From Shinella sp. SUS2 (lineage in GTDB: Bacteria > Pseudomonadota > Alphaproteobacteria > Rhizobiales > Rhizobiaceae), in NCBI RefSeq assembly GCF_001262505.1, contig NZ_KQ410724.1, positions 248,001 through 312,000 on the forward strand: a DNA stretch of 64,000 nucleotides. The letters run 5' to 3'. Shown piece by piece: positions 26,128-35,632 of the stretch. The position numbers were made by a program, and so were the translations under genes. Under the pieces are notes generated by a model that had not been told where the DNA came from, did not search any database, and saw only the letters and a list, made by a program, of their open reading frames with translations. Positions within the stretch are counted from its first letter, which is position 1. The number at the start of each line of letters is the position of its first letter.

Positions 26128-28665
26128 ATGAAAACCTCCAAATGGGCATTGTTGGTCTATATCGCGATCATCCTCTTCGGGGTACTCGCGGCCGTGCCCA
26201 ACGTGCTGACGTCCGAACAGCAAGCCAAATTCGGGAGCTACCTGCCCGCCAATCCCGTCACGCTCGGCCTCGACCTGAAGGGCGGCTCGCATCTCGTTCT
26301 GGAGGTCGATGCCGCGGCGCTGCGCAAAGCGCGCATGGACGTGCTGCTGAACGATACGCGCGCCATTCTGCGAACTGCCGGCGAGCGCGCCTCGGCCGCC
26401 CGCCTCAGCGGCACCACGCTGACGATCACGCTGCCCGACCAGGCGACGCTCGACAAGATTCTGCCGGAAGTGCGCAAGCTCGCGACGCCGACGACGACGC
26501 TCGGCTTCACCGCCGGCAGCGCCGATATCGATGTCGCCACCAGCGGCAACCTGATCAACGTCACGCTGACGGAAGCCGGCATCAACGAGCGCATGTCGGC
26601 CGCCGTCGAGCAGAGCCTTGAAATCATCCGCCGCCGCGTCGACCAGGTCGGCGTTGCTGAACCGCTGATCCAGCGCGTCGGCGGCGACCGCATCCTTGTC
26701 CAGCTGCCTGGCCTGCAGGATCCGACGCGCCTGCGCCAGCTGCTCGGCTCGACCGCGCAGATGAGCTTCCACATGGTCGACCAGACGGTGGATCCGAACA
26801 GCGTCGCCCCGCGCGGCGTGATGATCCTGCCCGGCGCCAACGATCCCGGCAAGTATGCCGTGGAAGAGCGCGTCGCCATTTCGGGCGATCGCCTTGCGGA
26901 TGCCAAGGCCGGCTTCGACCAGCGCACCAACGAGCCGATCGTCTCGTTCAGCTTCGATTCGACGGGCGCGCGCCAGTTCGCGGAAATCACCCAGGCCAAT
27001 GTCGGCAAGCCTTTCGCCATCGTTCTCGACGGCAAGGTACTGACGGCGCCGGTCATCCGCGAGCCGATCATCGGCGGCCAGGGCCAGATCTCTGGCAATT
27101 TCAACCCGCAGGAAGCGACCGTCCTTTCGGCGCTGCTGCGCTCCGGCGCGCTGCCGGCTCCGCTCACCATCATTGAGGAGCGCACCGTCGGGCCGAACCT
27201 CGGTTCGGACTCGATCCGCATGGGTCTCTACACGGGTCTCGCCGGCCTTGCCGCCGTCGTGGTGCTGATGCAGGTGCTCTACGGCTCGTGGGGTCTCATC
27301 GCCAACCTCGGCCTCGTGCTGCATACCGTTCTGACGATCGGTCTTCTCGGTCTTCTCGGCTCGACGCTCACCTTGCCCGGCATCGCCGGCATCATCCTCG
27401 GCATCGGCATGGCCGTTGACGCCAACATCCTGATCAACGCCCGTATCCGAGAGGAAACGGCGGCCGGGGCGGGGGCCATGAAGGCGCTCGATGTGGGCTT
27501 CAACAAGGCCTATGCCACCATCGTCGACGGCAACATGACGACCATGGTCGGCATGATCCTGCTCTTCATGTTCGGTTCCGGTCCGGTGCGTGGCTTCGCC
27601 ATCACCATGATCATCGGTCTTGCGATCTCGATGTTCACGTCGATCACCTTCGTGCGCCTCCTGATGCGCGAGGTGGTCATCCGCCGCAAGATGAAGAGGA
27701 TCGACATCCATTCGATCTTCGGCAAGGTCTGGGCGATCCCGAGCTTCTCCTTCATGCGCGGCCGGTATATCGCGATCGGCATGTCGGCCTTCATCTCGAT
27801 CAGCTCGGTCATCCTGTTCTTCACGCCGGGCCTCAACTACGGCATCGACTTCGTCGGCGGCATCCAGGTCGAAGCGACGTCGAAGACGCCGATCAACCTT
27901 GCCCCGCTGCGCGAGAAGATGGAGGGCCTCAATCTCGGTGAAGTGGCCCTGCAGGAATTCGGTCAGGGCACGTCCGTCCTCGTGCGCGTCCAGCGCCAGC
28001 CGGGCGGCGAAGAGGTGCAGACGGCAGCGCTCCAGAAGATCCGCGACGGCGTCGCCGAAGTGATCCCGGACGCCAGCTTCGAGCGTACGGAAGTGGTCGG
28101 CCCGACGGTCAGCACCGAGCTTGCCCGCTCCGGCTTCCTCGCCGTCGGCCTCGGCATGCTGGCGATCCTGATCTACATCTGGTGGCGCTTCGAGTGGCAC
28201 TTCGCCGTGGGCGCCATCGCGACGCTGCTCTTGGACATCACCAAGATGATCGGCTTCTTCTCGCTGATGCAGATCGACTTCAACCTGACGGCCATCGCCG
28301 CCGTGCTGACGCTGATCGGCTACTCGGTCAACGACAAGGTGGTCGTCTACGACCGCATGAGAGAAAACCTGCGCAAGTACAAGTCGATGCCCTTCTCGGA
28401 CCTTGTCGATCTCTCGATCAACCAGGTGATCATGCGATGCATCTTCACCTCGGTTGCCGTCGCGGCCTCGCTGCTGCCGATGGCGATCTGGGGCGGCGAC
28501 ACGGTCAAGCCCTTCGCCTGGCCGATGCTGTTCGGCGTGATCGTCGCAACGACCTCGTCGATCTATATCGGCGGCCCGATCCTGCTCTTCCTCAGCCGCT
28601 GGTGGAAGGATCGCGATACCGCTCGGGCGCCCGGTTCGGCAACGACGCCGGCAACCGAAGCCTAA
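26128..28665 (+). CDS. secDF: Protein translocase subunits SecD and SecF, fused
   Basis: Single 845-residue polypeptide joining SecD and SecF, the proton-driven accessory pair that pulls exported proteins across the inner membrane. Helix 1 is residues 7-25; the SecD D1 motif GLDLKGGSHLVLEVD follows. The large periplasmic P1 domain runs to about 370. The SecD membrane motif GIILGIGMAVDANILINARIREE and the SecF motif LIGYSVNDKVVVYDRMREN carry the conserved Asp residues. The fusion point is near residue 555. The ATG at 26128 places helix 1 at the N-terminus; upstream open frame is non-coding. Confidence 0.95.
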   Translation: MKTSKWALLVYIAIILFGVLAAVPNVLTSEQQAKFGSYLPANPVTLGLDLKGGSHLVLEVDAAALRKARMDVLLNDTRAILRTAGERASAARLSGTTLTITLPDQATLDKILPEVRKLATPTTTLGFTAGSADIDVATSGNLINVTLTEAGINERMSAAVEQSLEIIRRRVDQVGVAEPLIQRVGGDRILVQLPGLQDPTRLRQLLGSTAQMSFHMVDQTVDPNSVAPRGVMILPGANDPGKYAVEERVAISGDRLADAKAGFDQRTNEPIVSFSFDSTGARQFAEITQANVGKPFAIVLDGKVLTAPVIREPIIGGQGQISGNFNPQEATVLSALLRSGALPAPLTIIEERTVGPNLGSDSIRMGLYTGLAGLAAVVVLMQVLYGSWGLIANLGLVLHTVLTIGLLGLLGSTLTLPGIAGIILGIGMAVDANILINARIREETAAGAGAMKALDVGFNKAYATIVDGNMTTMVGMILLFMFGSGPVRGFAITMIIGLAISMFTSITFVRLLMREVVIRRKMKRIDIHSIFGKVWAIPSFSFMRGRYIAIGMSAFISISSVILFFTPGLNYGIDFVGGIQVEATSKTPINLAPLREKMEGLNLGEVALQEFGQGTSVLVRVQRQPGGEEVQTAALQKIRDGVAEVIPDASFERTEVVGPTVSTELARSGFLAVGLGMLAILIYIWWRFEWHFAVGAIATLLLDITKMIGFFSLMQIDFNLTAIAAVLTLIGYSVNDKVVVYDRMRENLRKYKSMPFSDLVDLSINQVIMRCIFTSVAVAASLLPMAIWGGDTVKPFAWPMLFGVIVATTSSIYIGGPILLFLSRWWKDRDTARAPGSATTPATEA

Positions 28666-28673
28666 GACCAAAG

Positions 28674-28704
28674 CGGGCGCCCCTGGGGCGCCCGTTTCGT
28701 TTTA
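28674..28704 (+). terminator. Terminator of secDF
   Basis: CGGGCGCCC (28674-28682) pairs with GGGCGCCCG (28686-28694), 3-nt loop, followed by TTTCGTTTT. The tail overlaps the end of the convergent oxidoreductase gene. Confidence 0.8.
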
Positions 28705-29826
28705 GGAGAAGCGGGAGGGGCTGAACGTCTCCGCCGTTATGCCTTCGCGCGCGAGGGGTTCGGGCATGGAGCTTCCGGTGAGGAGGGCGGCGGAAAGGCT
28801 GCCGAGGGCGGGCGAGGTCAGGATGCCGTAGCCGCCCTGTCCGGCGAGCCAGAAGAAGGACGGCTCGTCTTTCGCCGGACCGATGACGGGCAGGCGGTCG
28901 GCGGAGAAGCTGCGCATGCCGGCCCAGCTCTTGAAGACGCGGCGCACGCTGAGCGTCGTCACTTCCTCGACATAATGGGCGGCATAGGCGATATCGAGCT
29001 CTTCCGGCTGCACGTCCGCCGGCTCGCAGGGCGTGGCGTCGGCCGGTGAGGCGAGCAGGCGGCCCCCCTCTGGCTTGAAATAGAACAGTTCCTCGATCTC
29101 GTTGATTTCAGGCAGGCGGCTCGCGTCGATGCCCCCGGGCAGGTCGACGGTGATGGCCGTGCGGCGGTGCGGCACGATGCCGGCGGGGGCGACGCCCGAA
29201 AGCGTGGCCACCGCATCGGCCCAGCCGCCGGCCGCGTTCACCAGCGTGCCGGCCGATATGGTGTCTCCACCGGTTTCGATCCGCCATGCGCCCGCGACCC
29301 GCCGGGCGCCGGAGAACGTCTGCCCTTCGAGGATCTGTGCGCCGTTGCGCCGGGCGTGGCGGGCATAGGCCTGCAGCAAGGCGTCCACCTCGATATCCCA
29401 GTAGTCGGGGTCGAAATAGGCGGCCGCTGCATAGGCCGGGTCGAGCATTGGCGCACGGGCGAGCATCGCGGCTTCGTCCAGCCACTCCACCGCCACGCCG
29501 AGCGCTTTGGCGGCCTCGAAGCGTGCGCGCACCAGTGCCGTCTTCTCCGCCGTGCCAAGGATGATGCTGCCCCGCTCTATGAGCAGCGGTACGTCGGCAA
29601 ACCCCTCGGGCGGCTGCATCAGGAAATCATGGCTGGCGCGGGCGAGCGCATTCACCAGCGGTGCATTGTCCCGCAGCGTGAACTCCGCCGCCGAGCGGCC
29701 GGTGCTGTGATAGCCGAGCGCGCCTTCCTGCTCCAGAACGACGACGGAGCGGAACGGGCTCAGGAAATAGGCGAGCGAAAGGCCGGCAATGCCTCCGCCG
29801 ATGATCGCGATGTCGAATGTCCGCAT
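28702..29826 (-). CDS. FAD-dependent amine/amino-acid oxidoreductase (DAO family)
   Basis: 374-residue soluble flavoenzyme. The dinucleotide-binding motif is at the N-terminus (IAIIGGGIAGLSLAYFL, residues 6-22), the DAO-family NAAGGWAD is near 195-202, and the C-terminal FAD segment FWLAGQGGYGILTSPALG is near 325-342. It resembles glycine/D-amino-acid oxidases and dehydrogenases; the exact substrate is unknown. GGAGGCAGG precedes the ATG. The LysR gene lies directly upstream on the same strand, and an element shared with the amino-acid binding protein gene sits 64 bp before the start, suggesting a common amino-acid catabolic role. Confidence 0.83.
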   Translation of the reverse strand: MRTFDIAIIGGGIAGLSLAYFLSPFRSVVVLEQEGALGYHSTGRSAAEFTLRDNAPLVNALARASHDFLMQPPEGFADVPLLIERGSIILGTAEKTALVRARFEAAKALGVAVEWLDEAAMLARAPMLDPAYAAAAYFDPDYWDIEVDALLQAYARHARRNGAQILEGQTFSGARRVAGAWRIETGGDTISAGTLVNAAGGWADAVATLSGVAPAGIVPHRRTAITVDLPGGIDASRLPEINEIEELFYFKPEGGRLLASPADATPCEPADVQPEELDIAYAAHYVEEVTTLSVRRVFKSWAGMRSFSADRLPVIGPAKDEPSFFWLAGQGGYGILTSPALGSLSAALLTGSSMPEPLAREGITAETFSPSRFS

Positions 29827-29889
29827 GGCCTGCCTCCGCTGTGAACCCTTTCCTCCTGCCTAAGCAAGCCGTCGGCATTCTTCAAATTT

Positions 29890-29912
29890 ATAGCGATGAA
29901 AGTGGCTATCAT
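29890..29912 (-). promoter_or_regulatory. Candidate LysR-type operator, copy 1
   Basis: ATAGC-G-ATGA-N4-GGCTATCAT (plus-strand reading), 64-86 bp upstream of the oxidoreductase start and overlapping the lysR stop codon. Eighteen of 23 positions match the element at 32183-32205. Confidence 0.55.
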
Positions 29913-30865
29913 CCGTATTGATGTGGCTCGCCCCAGCGCCAGGGCGGCACATCCGTCATATGGGCGAGGAAGGCCCGCTCGGCGGGGTTGAGCGCGGAAC
30001 CGGGATTGGTGATACGAAAGGTCTCGGCCACCGGCAGGTCGTCATAGGGCGGTAGCTGCCAGAGTTCGCCGGCCGTCAGCGCGGCACCGGTGAGATGCAC
30101 CGGCAGCATGCCGATGCCGGCATTGGCGACGACGAGCCGAAGCACCTCCTCGACATTGAAGGCGAGCGCCCGCACCTGCTGGCCGAAGGAGCCGATGGCC
30201 CGCACCGCCGTCACCGGCCCCATATGCGGCCCGCCCAAAACGTCGGCAAGGAAGCTGACATAGGGTTCGCCGCGCAGGTCCTCCAGCCGGGCATCCAGCA
30301 TACCGAACAGCCGGTGCCCGCGGCCACAATAGAGCGCGTAGCGCTCGTAGCAGAAGGGGGCCTTGTCGAGGCCCTCCGGTATGATGCCGTCCGAGAGCCC
30401 GAGCGTCGCGACGCCGCGCTCCACCGAGCGGATGACGTCGGTCGTCGTTTCCACCGTCACACCCACGGTGACGCGCGGGTGCAGCCGGAAGAAATCGGCG
30501 ATCGCCCTGTCCCAGGCCGGGTTCATCGCATGGCTGACCGCATGGATGGTGATGTGGCCGGAAATGTCCTCGCCGGAGGGCTGCATGGCCTCCGGCAGGC
30601 GCACGATGGCGGAAAAGATATCGTGGCAGAGCGCATGCAGCCGCTCGCCGGCCTCGGTCAGCTCGAAACGGCCGGGGCTTCGGTCGATCAGCCGGTGGCC
30701 GACCGATTGCTCCAGTCGCTTCAGCGCCATGCTGACAGCCGGCTGCTGCAGCAGCAGACGGTTCGCCGCCCGCGTGATCGAGCCCTCCTCGACCACGACC
30801 ACGAAGGTGCGCAGGAGGTTCCAGTCAAGATTGTGGGCGAAGCGTTCAAGGCGGTTGATCGGCAT
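29909..30865 (-). CDS. LysR-family transcriptional regulator
   Basis: 318-residue regulator with the N-terminal winged helix (LDWNLLRTFVVVVEEGSITRAANRL, then LQQPAVSMALKRLEQSVGHRLIDR, residues about 13-60) and a periplasmic-binding-type effector domain from about residue 95. The ATG at 30865 gives a family-typical start; an open frame continuing to 31273 lacks coding character. It is co-directional with, and 83 bp upstream of, the FAD oxidoreductase. The shared element upstream of that gene and of the solute-binding protein gene makes both likely targets (inference). Confidence 0.9.
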   Translation of the reverse strand: MPINRLERFAHNLDWNLLRTFVVVVEEGSITRAANRLLLQQPAVSMALKRLEQSVGHRLIDRSPGRFELTEAGERLHALCHDIFSAIVRLPEAMQPSGEDISGHITIHAVSHAMNPAWDRAIADFFRLHPRVTVGVTVETTTDVIRSVERGVATLGLSDGIIPEGLDKAPFCYERYALYCGRGHRLFGMLDARLEDLRGEPYVSFLADVLGGPHMGPVTAVRAIGSFGQQVRALAFNVEEVLRLVVANAGIGMLPVHLTGAALTAGELWQLPPYDDLPVAETFRITNPGSALNPAERAFLAHMTDVPPWRWGEPHQYG

Positions 30866-31009
30866 GCGTGTAGCTACGGCCACGGCGTCGACAAAGGCAA
30901 GGGGAGGCGGGTCTTGGAACCGTCGAAATGTGATCGGCGCGCCGGGTTTTTCGCGGAACCAAAAAGCAGGCTGGCGCATTGCCCATCGCGAATGAAGGGG
31001 AAAAACGTG

Positions 31010-31225
31010 ATGTGGGAACGGTTTAGCACCAGCGGCCTCGCGGGGGCGTATCTCTATGGCCTCCTGGCGGACGGGGTGGCGGCGCGGATGGAGTTTCGCC
31101 CGCGGCGGGCGCTGGATCCCTATCCGTTTCTGGTCAGGCCGGCGGACGAGGGAGAAGGCGAAGCCTTTTTTACGCGGCCCATAAATGCTGCGCGGGGCGG
31201 GAGCCTCTTCCGTTTCGTCCCTTGA
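31010..31225 (+). CDS. Possible small protein (71 aa), uncertain
   Basis: Open frame in the 472-bp gap between lysR and the binding-protein gene. An AAGGGG site (30995-31000) precedes the ATG at 31010. The product begins MWERFSTSGLAGAYLYGLLADG and is then hydrophilic, with no domain recognised. It ends just before the terminator of the opposite-strand gene. Aside from this frame and that terminator nothing was seen in 30866-31337. Confidence 0.3.
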   Translation: MWERFSTSGLAGAYLYGLLADGVAARMEFRPRRALDPYPFLVRPADEGEGEAFFTRPINAARGGSLFRFVP

Positions 31226-31227
31226 TC

Positions 31228-31259
31228 CCGAAAACGAAAGAGGCGGCCGAAGCCGCCTC
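31228..31259 (-). terminator. Terminator of the binding-protein gene
   Basis: GAGGCGGC (31240-31247) pairs with GCCGCCTC (31252-31259) around a 4-nt loop; minus-strand tail TTTCGTTTTC. Confidence 0.75.
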
Positions 31260-31337
31260 AGTCTGATGTCCACATCGCCCTATCCGCTGCCGCGTCATGG
31301 TCCAGTCGAGCCTGACCACAACGCGGAAGAGGTTGGC

Positions 31338-32114
31338 TTACTTCATCGTATAGATGTCGATGGAGAAATACTTGTCGTTGATCTTCTTGTAGGTGCCGTC
31401 CTCGCGGATGGCTTTCAACGCGGCGTTCAGCTTTTCGCGCAGGTCGTTGTCTTCCTGGCGCACGGCAATGCCGACGCCTTCGCCGACGAACTTCTTGTCG
31501 GTGATCGGCTCGCCGATCAGCTCGCAGCAGGCCTTGCCGTCGTCGTTCTTGGTGACCCAGTCGAGCAGCGGGATCATGTCGCCGACCTGCACGTCGAGGC
31601 GGCCGTTCGCCATGTCGAGATTGACCTCGTCCTGCGTCGGATAGAGCTTGATGTCCGCATCCGGATAGACGGCGGCGGCAAAATCGGCCTGCGTGGTGCC
31701 GGACTGGGCGCCAATCGTCTTGCCCTTCATGCCTTCATTGGTGAAATCGGTGATGCCGGAATTCTTCGGCGCCGCATGGGTCATGGCGGCAAGATAGTAG
31801 GGGTCGGTGAAGTTGACCTGCTTCTTGCGCTCTTCGGTGATGAACATCGAGGCGATGATCATGTCGTACTTCTTGGCGACGAGGCCGGGAATGATACCGT
31901 CCCAGTCCTGCGCCACCACCTCGCATTCGACCTTCATCTTCTCGCAGAGCGCAAGACCGATTTCCACGTCGAAGCCGCCAAGCTTGCCGGCGGAATCCTG
32001 GAAGTTGAAGGGCGGGTAGGCGCCTTCCGTGCCGATCTTCAGCGTCTCGGCAAAAGCCGGGGCGGAAAGCAGCGTGGAGCCTGCGAGAGCCAGCGCGAGC
32101 AGCATTTTCTTCAT
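31338..32114 (-). CDS. Amino-acid ABC transporter, periplasmic binding protein
   Basis: 258-residue family 3 solute-binding protein. The signal peptide is residues 1-22 (MKKMLLALALAGSTLLSAPAFA). The mature protein opens LKIGTEGAYPPFNFQD, then GFDVEIGLALCEKM, the substrate-domain motif DWDGIIPGLVAKKYDMIIASM and NFTDPYYLA, which point to polar or basic amino acids (lysine/arginine/ornithine/histidine type). The ATG at 32114 follows AGGGGAA. No permease or ATPase gene is adjacent, so this is an orphan component that must work with a transporter encoded elsewhere. Confidence 0.92.
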   Translation of the reverse strand: MKKMLLALALAGSTLLSAPAFAETLKIGTEGAYPPFNFQDSAGKLGGFDVEIGLALCEKMKVECEVVAQDWDGIIPGLVAKKYDMIIASMFITEERKKQVNFTDPYYLAAMTHAAPKNSGITDFTNEGMKGKTIGAQSGTTQADFAAAVYPDADIKLYPTQDEVNLDMANGRLDVQVGDMIPLLDWVTKNDDGKACCELIGEPITDKKFVGEGVGIAVRQEDNDLREKLNAALKAIREDGTYKKINDKYFSIDIYTMK

Positions 32115-32182
32115 GGTCGTTCCCCTGTTGTGATTGTGACCGATAGGGAACGGTAGCGCGGCCTCGCGCATAAACGAAATAG

Positions 32183-32205
32183 ATAGCCATGATGTCGGCT
32201 ATCAT
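32183..32205 (-). promoter_or_regulatory. Candidate LysR-type operator, copy 2
   Basis: ATAGC-C-ATGA-N4-GGCTATCAT (plus-strand reading), containing the perfect inverted repeat GATAGCC/GGCTATC (32182-32188 with 32197-32203). It lies 69 bp upstream of the binding-protein start, almost the same distance as copy 1 from its gene. Confidence 0.6.
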
Positions 32206-32238
32206 TTCAGTTGATGCGCGAGACTCTCCGGATTTTCC

Positions 32239-33225
32239 TTACCAGCGATCGTGCACATGGGGCGCGATGAGCCGGTAATAGACCTCGCGCGTTGCTTCCA
32301 TCACGTCTTCCGAAATTGCCGGAAGGCCTGCAGCCCGGGCATTGGCCTCTGCCTGCGCGGCATTGCGTGCACCGGGAATGACGACGCTGACCGCGTCGGC
32401 CATCAGGATCCAGCGCAGCGCGAAGGCGGCCATCGCGGTGCCGGCGGGCACCAGGGCGCGGATTTCCTCGACAGCTTGCAGGCCGGTCTCGAAGGGCACG
32501 CCGGCAAAGGTCTCGCCCACGTCGAAGGCATCGCCCTGGCGGTTGAAGTTGCGATGATCGTCGGCGGCAAAGGCGGTGTCGCGCGTGATCTTGCCGGAGA
32601 GCAGACCGCTTGCCAGCGGCACGCGGGCGATGACGGCGACCTGACGGCGGGCGGCTTCCCGGAAGAAGAGCTGCACCGGGCGCTGACGGAACATGTTGTA
32701 GATGATCTGCACGCTGACGACGCCGGGATATTCGATCGCCTTCAGCGCTTCCTCGACCTTCTCGACGCTGACGCCGTAGTTGGCGATCTTGCCGGCGGTC
32801 TTTATCTCTTCCAGCGCATGGAAGACCTCGGGCCGGTAGTAGACCTCCGTCGGCGGGCAATGCAGCTGCACGAGATCGAGGCGTTCGACGCCGAGGTTCT
32901 TCAGGCTGCGATCGATGAAGCCTTCGAGGTTTTCCTTGGTATAGCCATCGGCGACATGCGGGGAAAGCCGGCGACCGGCCTTGGTGGCCACCATCGGGCG
33001 CTGGCCGCCGCGGTCCTTCAGCACGTCGGCGATGATCTTTTCCGAGCGGCCGTCGCCATAGACGTCGGCTGTGTCGATGAAGGACATGCCGGCATCGAGC
33101 GCGGCGTTGAGGGCGGCGCGGCCGTCCGCCTCGCTGACATCACCCCAGGCGCCGCCGATCTGCCAGGCGCCGAAGCCGATATCCGTGGTGGTGAAACCCG
33201 TGCGGCCGAATTTGCGATGTCTCAT
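32239..33225 (-). CDS. Aldo/keto reductase
   Basis: 328-residue NAD(P)H-dependent oxidoreductase with the TIM-barrel AKR fold. The catalytic tetrad is recognisable: Asp in FIDTADVYGDGRSE (Asp and Tyr, near residues 51-64), Lys in MVATKAGRR and His in DLVQLHCPPTEV. The coenzyme end shows SVVIPGARNAAQAEANA. The ATG at 33225 follows GGGAG. It lies 84 bp downstream of hutD's start on the same strand side and could be the last gene of the hut transcript or independent; no hut function is known for it. Confidence 0.88.
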   Translation of the reverse strand: MRHRKFGRTGFTTTDIGFGAWQIGGAWGDVSEADGRAALNAALDAGMSFIDTADVYGDGRSEKIIADVLKDRGGQRPMVATKAGRRLSPHVADGYTKENLEGFIDRSLKNLGVERLDLVQLHCPPTEVYYRPEVFHALEEIKTAGKIANYGVSVEKVEEALKAIEYPGVVSVQIIYNMFRQRPVQLFFREAARRQVAVIARVPLASGLLSGKITRDTAFAADDHRNFNRQGDAFDVGETFAGVPFETGLQAVEEIRALVPAGTAMAAFALRWILMADAVSVVIPGARNAAQAEANARAAGLPAISEDVMEATREVYYRLIAPHVHDRW

Positions 33226-33309
33226 GAAAATGTCTCCCGGCAAAAATCGTTGTGCCGGGAGGTAGCACTCCGCAGGGAGGCGAACAAGGAAATCGCTTGC
33301 GCCGATGGC

Positions 33310-33897
33310 TCAGACGGGCGTGATTTCTACCAGATAGAAAGTCGCCTTCTCACCCGTCGGGATCACCTCCGCCTTCTGCGCGCCATCGAACACGAGGGCG
33401 TCGAGCGGGTGAAGGCCGATCAAGCCCTCGGTGGTGGAAACACCGAGCGGCGAAAGCGCCAGCAGCAGGCGTTTCCCCGTGGTCTCGCGAAGCGCTCTGG
33501 CCCCTTCCGCAACCTGGTGCGTCAGCGAATGCCGGAAGGCGCCCCGCCGTGTCATCACGTTGAGGTCGGTGATGGGGCCGCCCGTCAGCCGGGCGGTCGT
33601 CAGTGCATCGGCGGGAAAGGCGAGGGGCGCGCAGACCGGCGTCAGCAGCTTGTCGCCGAGCCCCTCGATGGAAAGCGCCACTCCGTCACCGGAAAGGACG
33701 GCCAGCGTGCGATCGATGCCGGGGAAGACCGAAAACGGCCCGTCGCTCGCCACCGTCGCCATGCTGACGCGCCAGCCGAAATCCGAAAGGCTGGCGCCTT
33801 CCGGATGGACGATCACCTCGACCGTCTCGCCGCCGCCGTTCTTCCACGGCATGCGGCGATGGTCGCTGTTGCGCAGGAGGCGGGCTCCGTTATGCAT
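33310..33897 (-). CDS. hutD: HutD family protein
   Basis: 195-residue bicupin-type protein of the HutD/Ves family. The signature RMPWKNGGGETVEVIVHPEG is near residues 11-30, followed by DFGWRVSMATVASDGPFSVFPGIDRTL. HutD is not an enzyme of the pathway; it is proposed to buffer urocanate and limit hut induction. The ATG at 33897 has GGGAGAACGAC before it; an upstream in-frame ATG at 33936 is less well supported. It is the last clear hut gene, 42 nt after hutU's stop codon. Confidence 0.9.
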   Translation of the reverse strand: MHNGARLLRNSDHRRMPWKNGGGETVEVIVHPEGASLSDFGWRVSMATVASDGPFSVFPGIDRTLAVLSGDGVALSIEGLGDKLLTPVCAPLAFPADALTTARLTGGPITDLNVMTRRGAFRHSLTHQVAEGARALRETTGKRLLLALSPLGVSTTEGLIGLHPLDALVFDGAQKAEVIPTGEKATFYLVEITPV

Positions 33898-33939
33898 GTC
33901 GTTCTCCCAGAACCGCTGCACACCTTCGGGCGACAAGTA

Positions 33940-35616
33940 TCAGTTGCCGAGAATGCCCGGTAGGCGCAGGCCCTTTTCGCGGGCGCAGTCGAGCGCGATG
34001 TCGTAGCCGGCATCGGCGTGACGCATGACGCCGGTCGCCGGGTCGTTCCAGAGAACGCGGCCGATGCGCTCGGCCGCCTCATCCGTGCCGTCGCAGCAGA
34101 TGACGACGCCCGAGTGCTGCGAGAAGCCCATGCCGACGCCGCCGCCGTGGTGGAGCGACACCCAGGTCGCGCCCGAGGCGGTGTTGAGCAGGGCATTGAG
34201 CAGCGGCCAGTCGGACACGGCGTCCGAACCGTCCTTCATCGCTTCCGTCTCGCGGTTCGGCGAGGCGACGGAGCCCGAATCGAGGTGGTCGCGGCCGATG
34301 ACGATGGGCGCGCTCAGTTCGCCGTTCTTGACCATCTCGTTGAAAGCGAGGCCGAGGCGGTGGCGGTCACCGAGGCCGACCCAGCAGATGCGCGCCGGCA
34401 GACCCTGGAAGGCGATGCGCTCCGCGGCCATGTCGAGCCAGTTGTGCAGGTGCTTGTTGTCGGGCAGCAGTTCCTTGACCTTGGCGTCGGTCTTGCGGAT
34501 GTCCTCCGGATCGCCCGAAAGGGCGGCCCAGCGGAACGGACCAATGCCGCGGCAGAACAGCGGGCGGATATAGGCCGGAACGAAGCCGGGGAAAGCGAAG
34601 GCGTTTTCGAGGCCTTCTTCCTTGGCGACCTGGCGGATGTTGTTGCCGTAGTCGAAGGTCGGGATGCCCATGTTCTGGAAGGCGATCATCGCCTCGACGT
34701 GCTCGCGCATCGAGGCGCGGGCGGCCTTTTCGACGGACTTCGGATCGCTTTCGCGCTTGGCCTTCCATTCGGCCATCGTCCAGCCCTTCGGCAGGTAGCC
34801 GTTGATCGGGTCGTGGGCGGAGGTCTGGTCGGTGACCATGTCGGGGCGGATACCGCGGCGGACCATTTCCGGCAGGATTTCGGCGGCGTTGCCGAGAAGG
34901 CCCACGGACTTGGCTTCGCCGGCCTTCGTCCAGCGGTCGATCATCGCAAGCGCCTCGTCGAGCGTGTCGGCCTTTTCGTCGATGTAGCGGGTGCGCAGGC
35001 GGAAATCGATCGAGTCCGGGTTGCACTCGACGGCAAGGCACGAGGCGCCGGCCATGACGGCGGCAAGCGGCTGGGCGCCGCCCATGCCGCCGAGACCGCC
35101 GGTCAGCACCCATTTGCCCTTGAGGTCGCCATTGTAGTGCTGGCGGCCGGCTTCCACGAAGGTTTCGTAGGTGCCCTGAACGATGCCCTGGCTGCCGATA
35201 TAGATCCACGAGCCGGCCGTCATCTGGCCGTACATGGCAAGGCCCTTCTTATCCAGCTCGTTGAAATGGTCCCAGGTGGCCCAATGCGGCACGAGGTTGG
35301 AATTGGCAATGAGGACGCGCGGGGCATCTTTGTGCGTGCGGAAGATGCCGACCGGCTTGCCGGACTGCACGACCAGCGTCTCGTTGTCTTCCAGATCACG
35401 CAGCGACGCGACGATCTTGTCGAAATCGGCCCAGGTGCGGGCGGCGCGGCCGATGCCGCCATAGACGACGAGTTCGTGTGGGTTTTCCGCAACGTTGGGG
35501 TCGAGGTTGTTCATCAGCATGCGCAGCGGCGCTTCGGTCAGCCAGCTCTTGGCAGTGCGTTCGGTGCCGGTGGCGGCGCGGACGTCGCGGATGTTGTGGC
35601 GGGGATTGTCGGTCAT
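33940..35616 (-). CDS. hutU: Urocanate hydratase
   Basis: 558-residue cytoplasmic enzyme converting urocanate to imidazolone propionate using tightly bound NAD as electrophile. NAD-binding [11 protein letters not shown] is at 173-183 and the active-site cysteine is Cys411 in [42 protein letters not shown] near 475-497 is also characteristic. The ATG at 35616 follows GGGAGAACC. It is 17 nt downstream of hutG in the hutIHGUD order. Confidence 0.97.
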   Translation of the reverse strand: MTDNPRHNIRDVRAATGTERTAKSWLTEAPLRMLMNNLDPNVAENPHELVVYGGIGRAARTWADFDKIVASLRDLEDNETLVVQSGKPVGIFRTHKDAPRVLIANSNLVPHWATWDHFNELDKKGLAMYGQMTAGSWIYIGSQGIVQGTYETFVEAGRQHYNGDLKGKWVLTGGLGGMGGAQPLAAVMAGASCLAVECNPDSIDFRLRTRYIDEKADTLDEALAMIDRWTKAGEAKSVGLLGNAAEILPEMVRRGIRPDMVTDQTSAHDPINGYLPKGWTMAEWKAKRESDPKSVEKAARASMREHVEAMIAFQNMGIPTFDYGNNIRQVAKEEGLENAFAFPGFVPAYIRPLFCRGIGPFRWAALSGDPEDIRKTDAKVKELLPDNKHLHNWLDMAAERIAFQGLPARICWVGLGDRHRLGLAFNEMVKNGELSAPIVIGRDHLDSGSVASPNRETEAMKDGSDAVSDWPLLNALLNTASGATWVSLHHGGGVGMGFSQHSGVVICCDGTDEAAERIGRVLWNDPATGVMRHADAGYDIALDCAREKGLRLPGILGN

Positions 35617-35632
35617 GGCTGGTTCTCCCGGA

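Noticed and set aside
25495..28671. Long minus-strand open frame opposite secDF
   Set aside because: Antisense artefact of secDF codon bias; no domain, no ribosome site.
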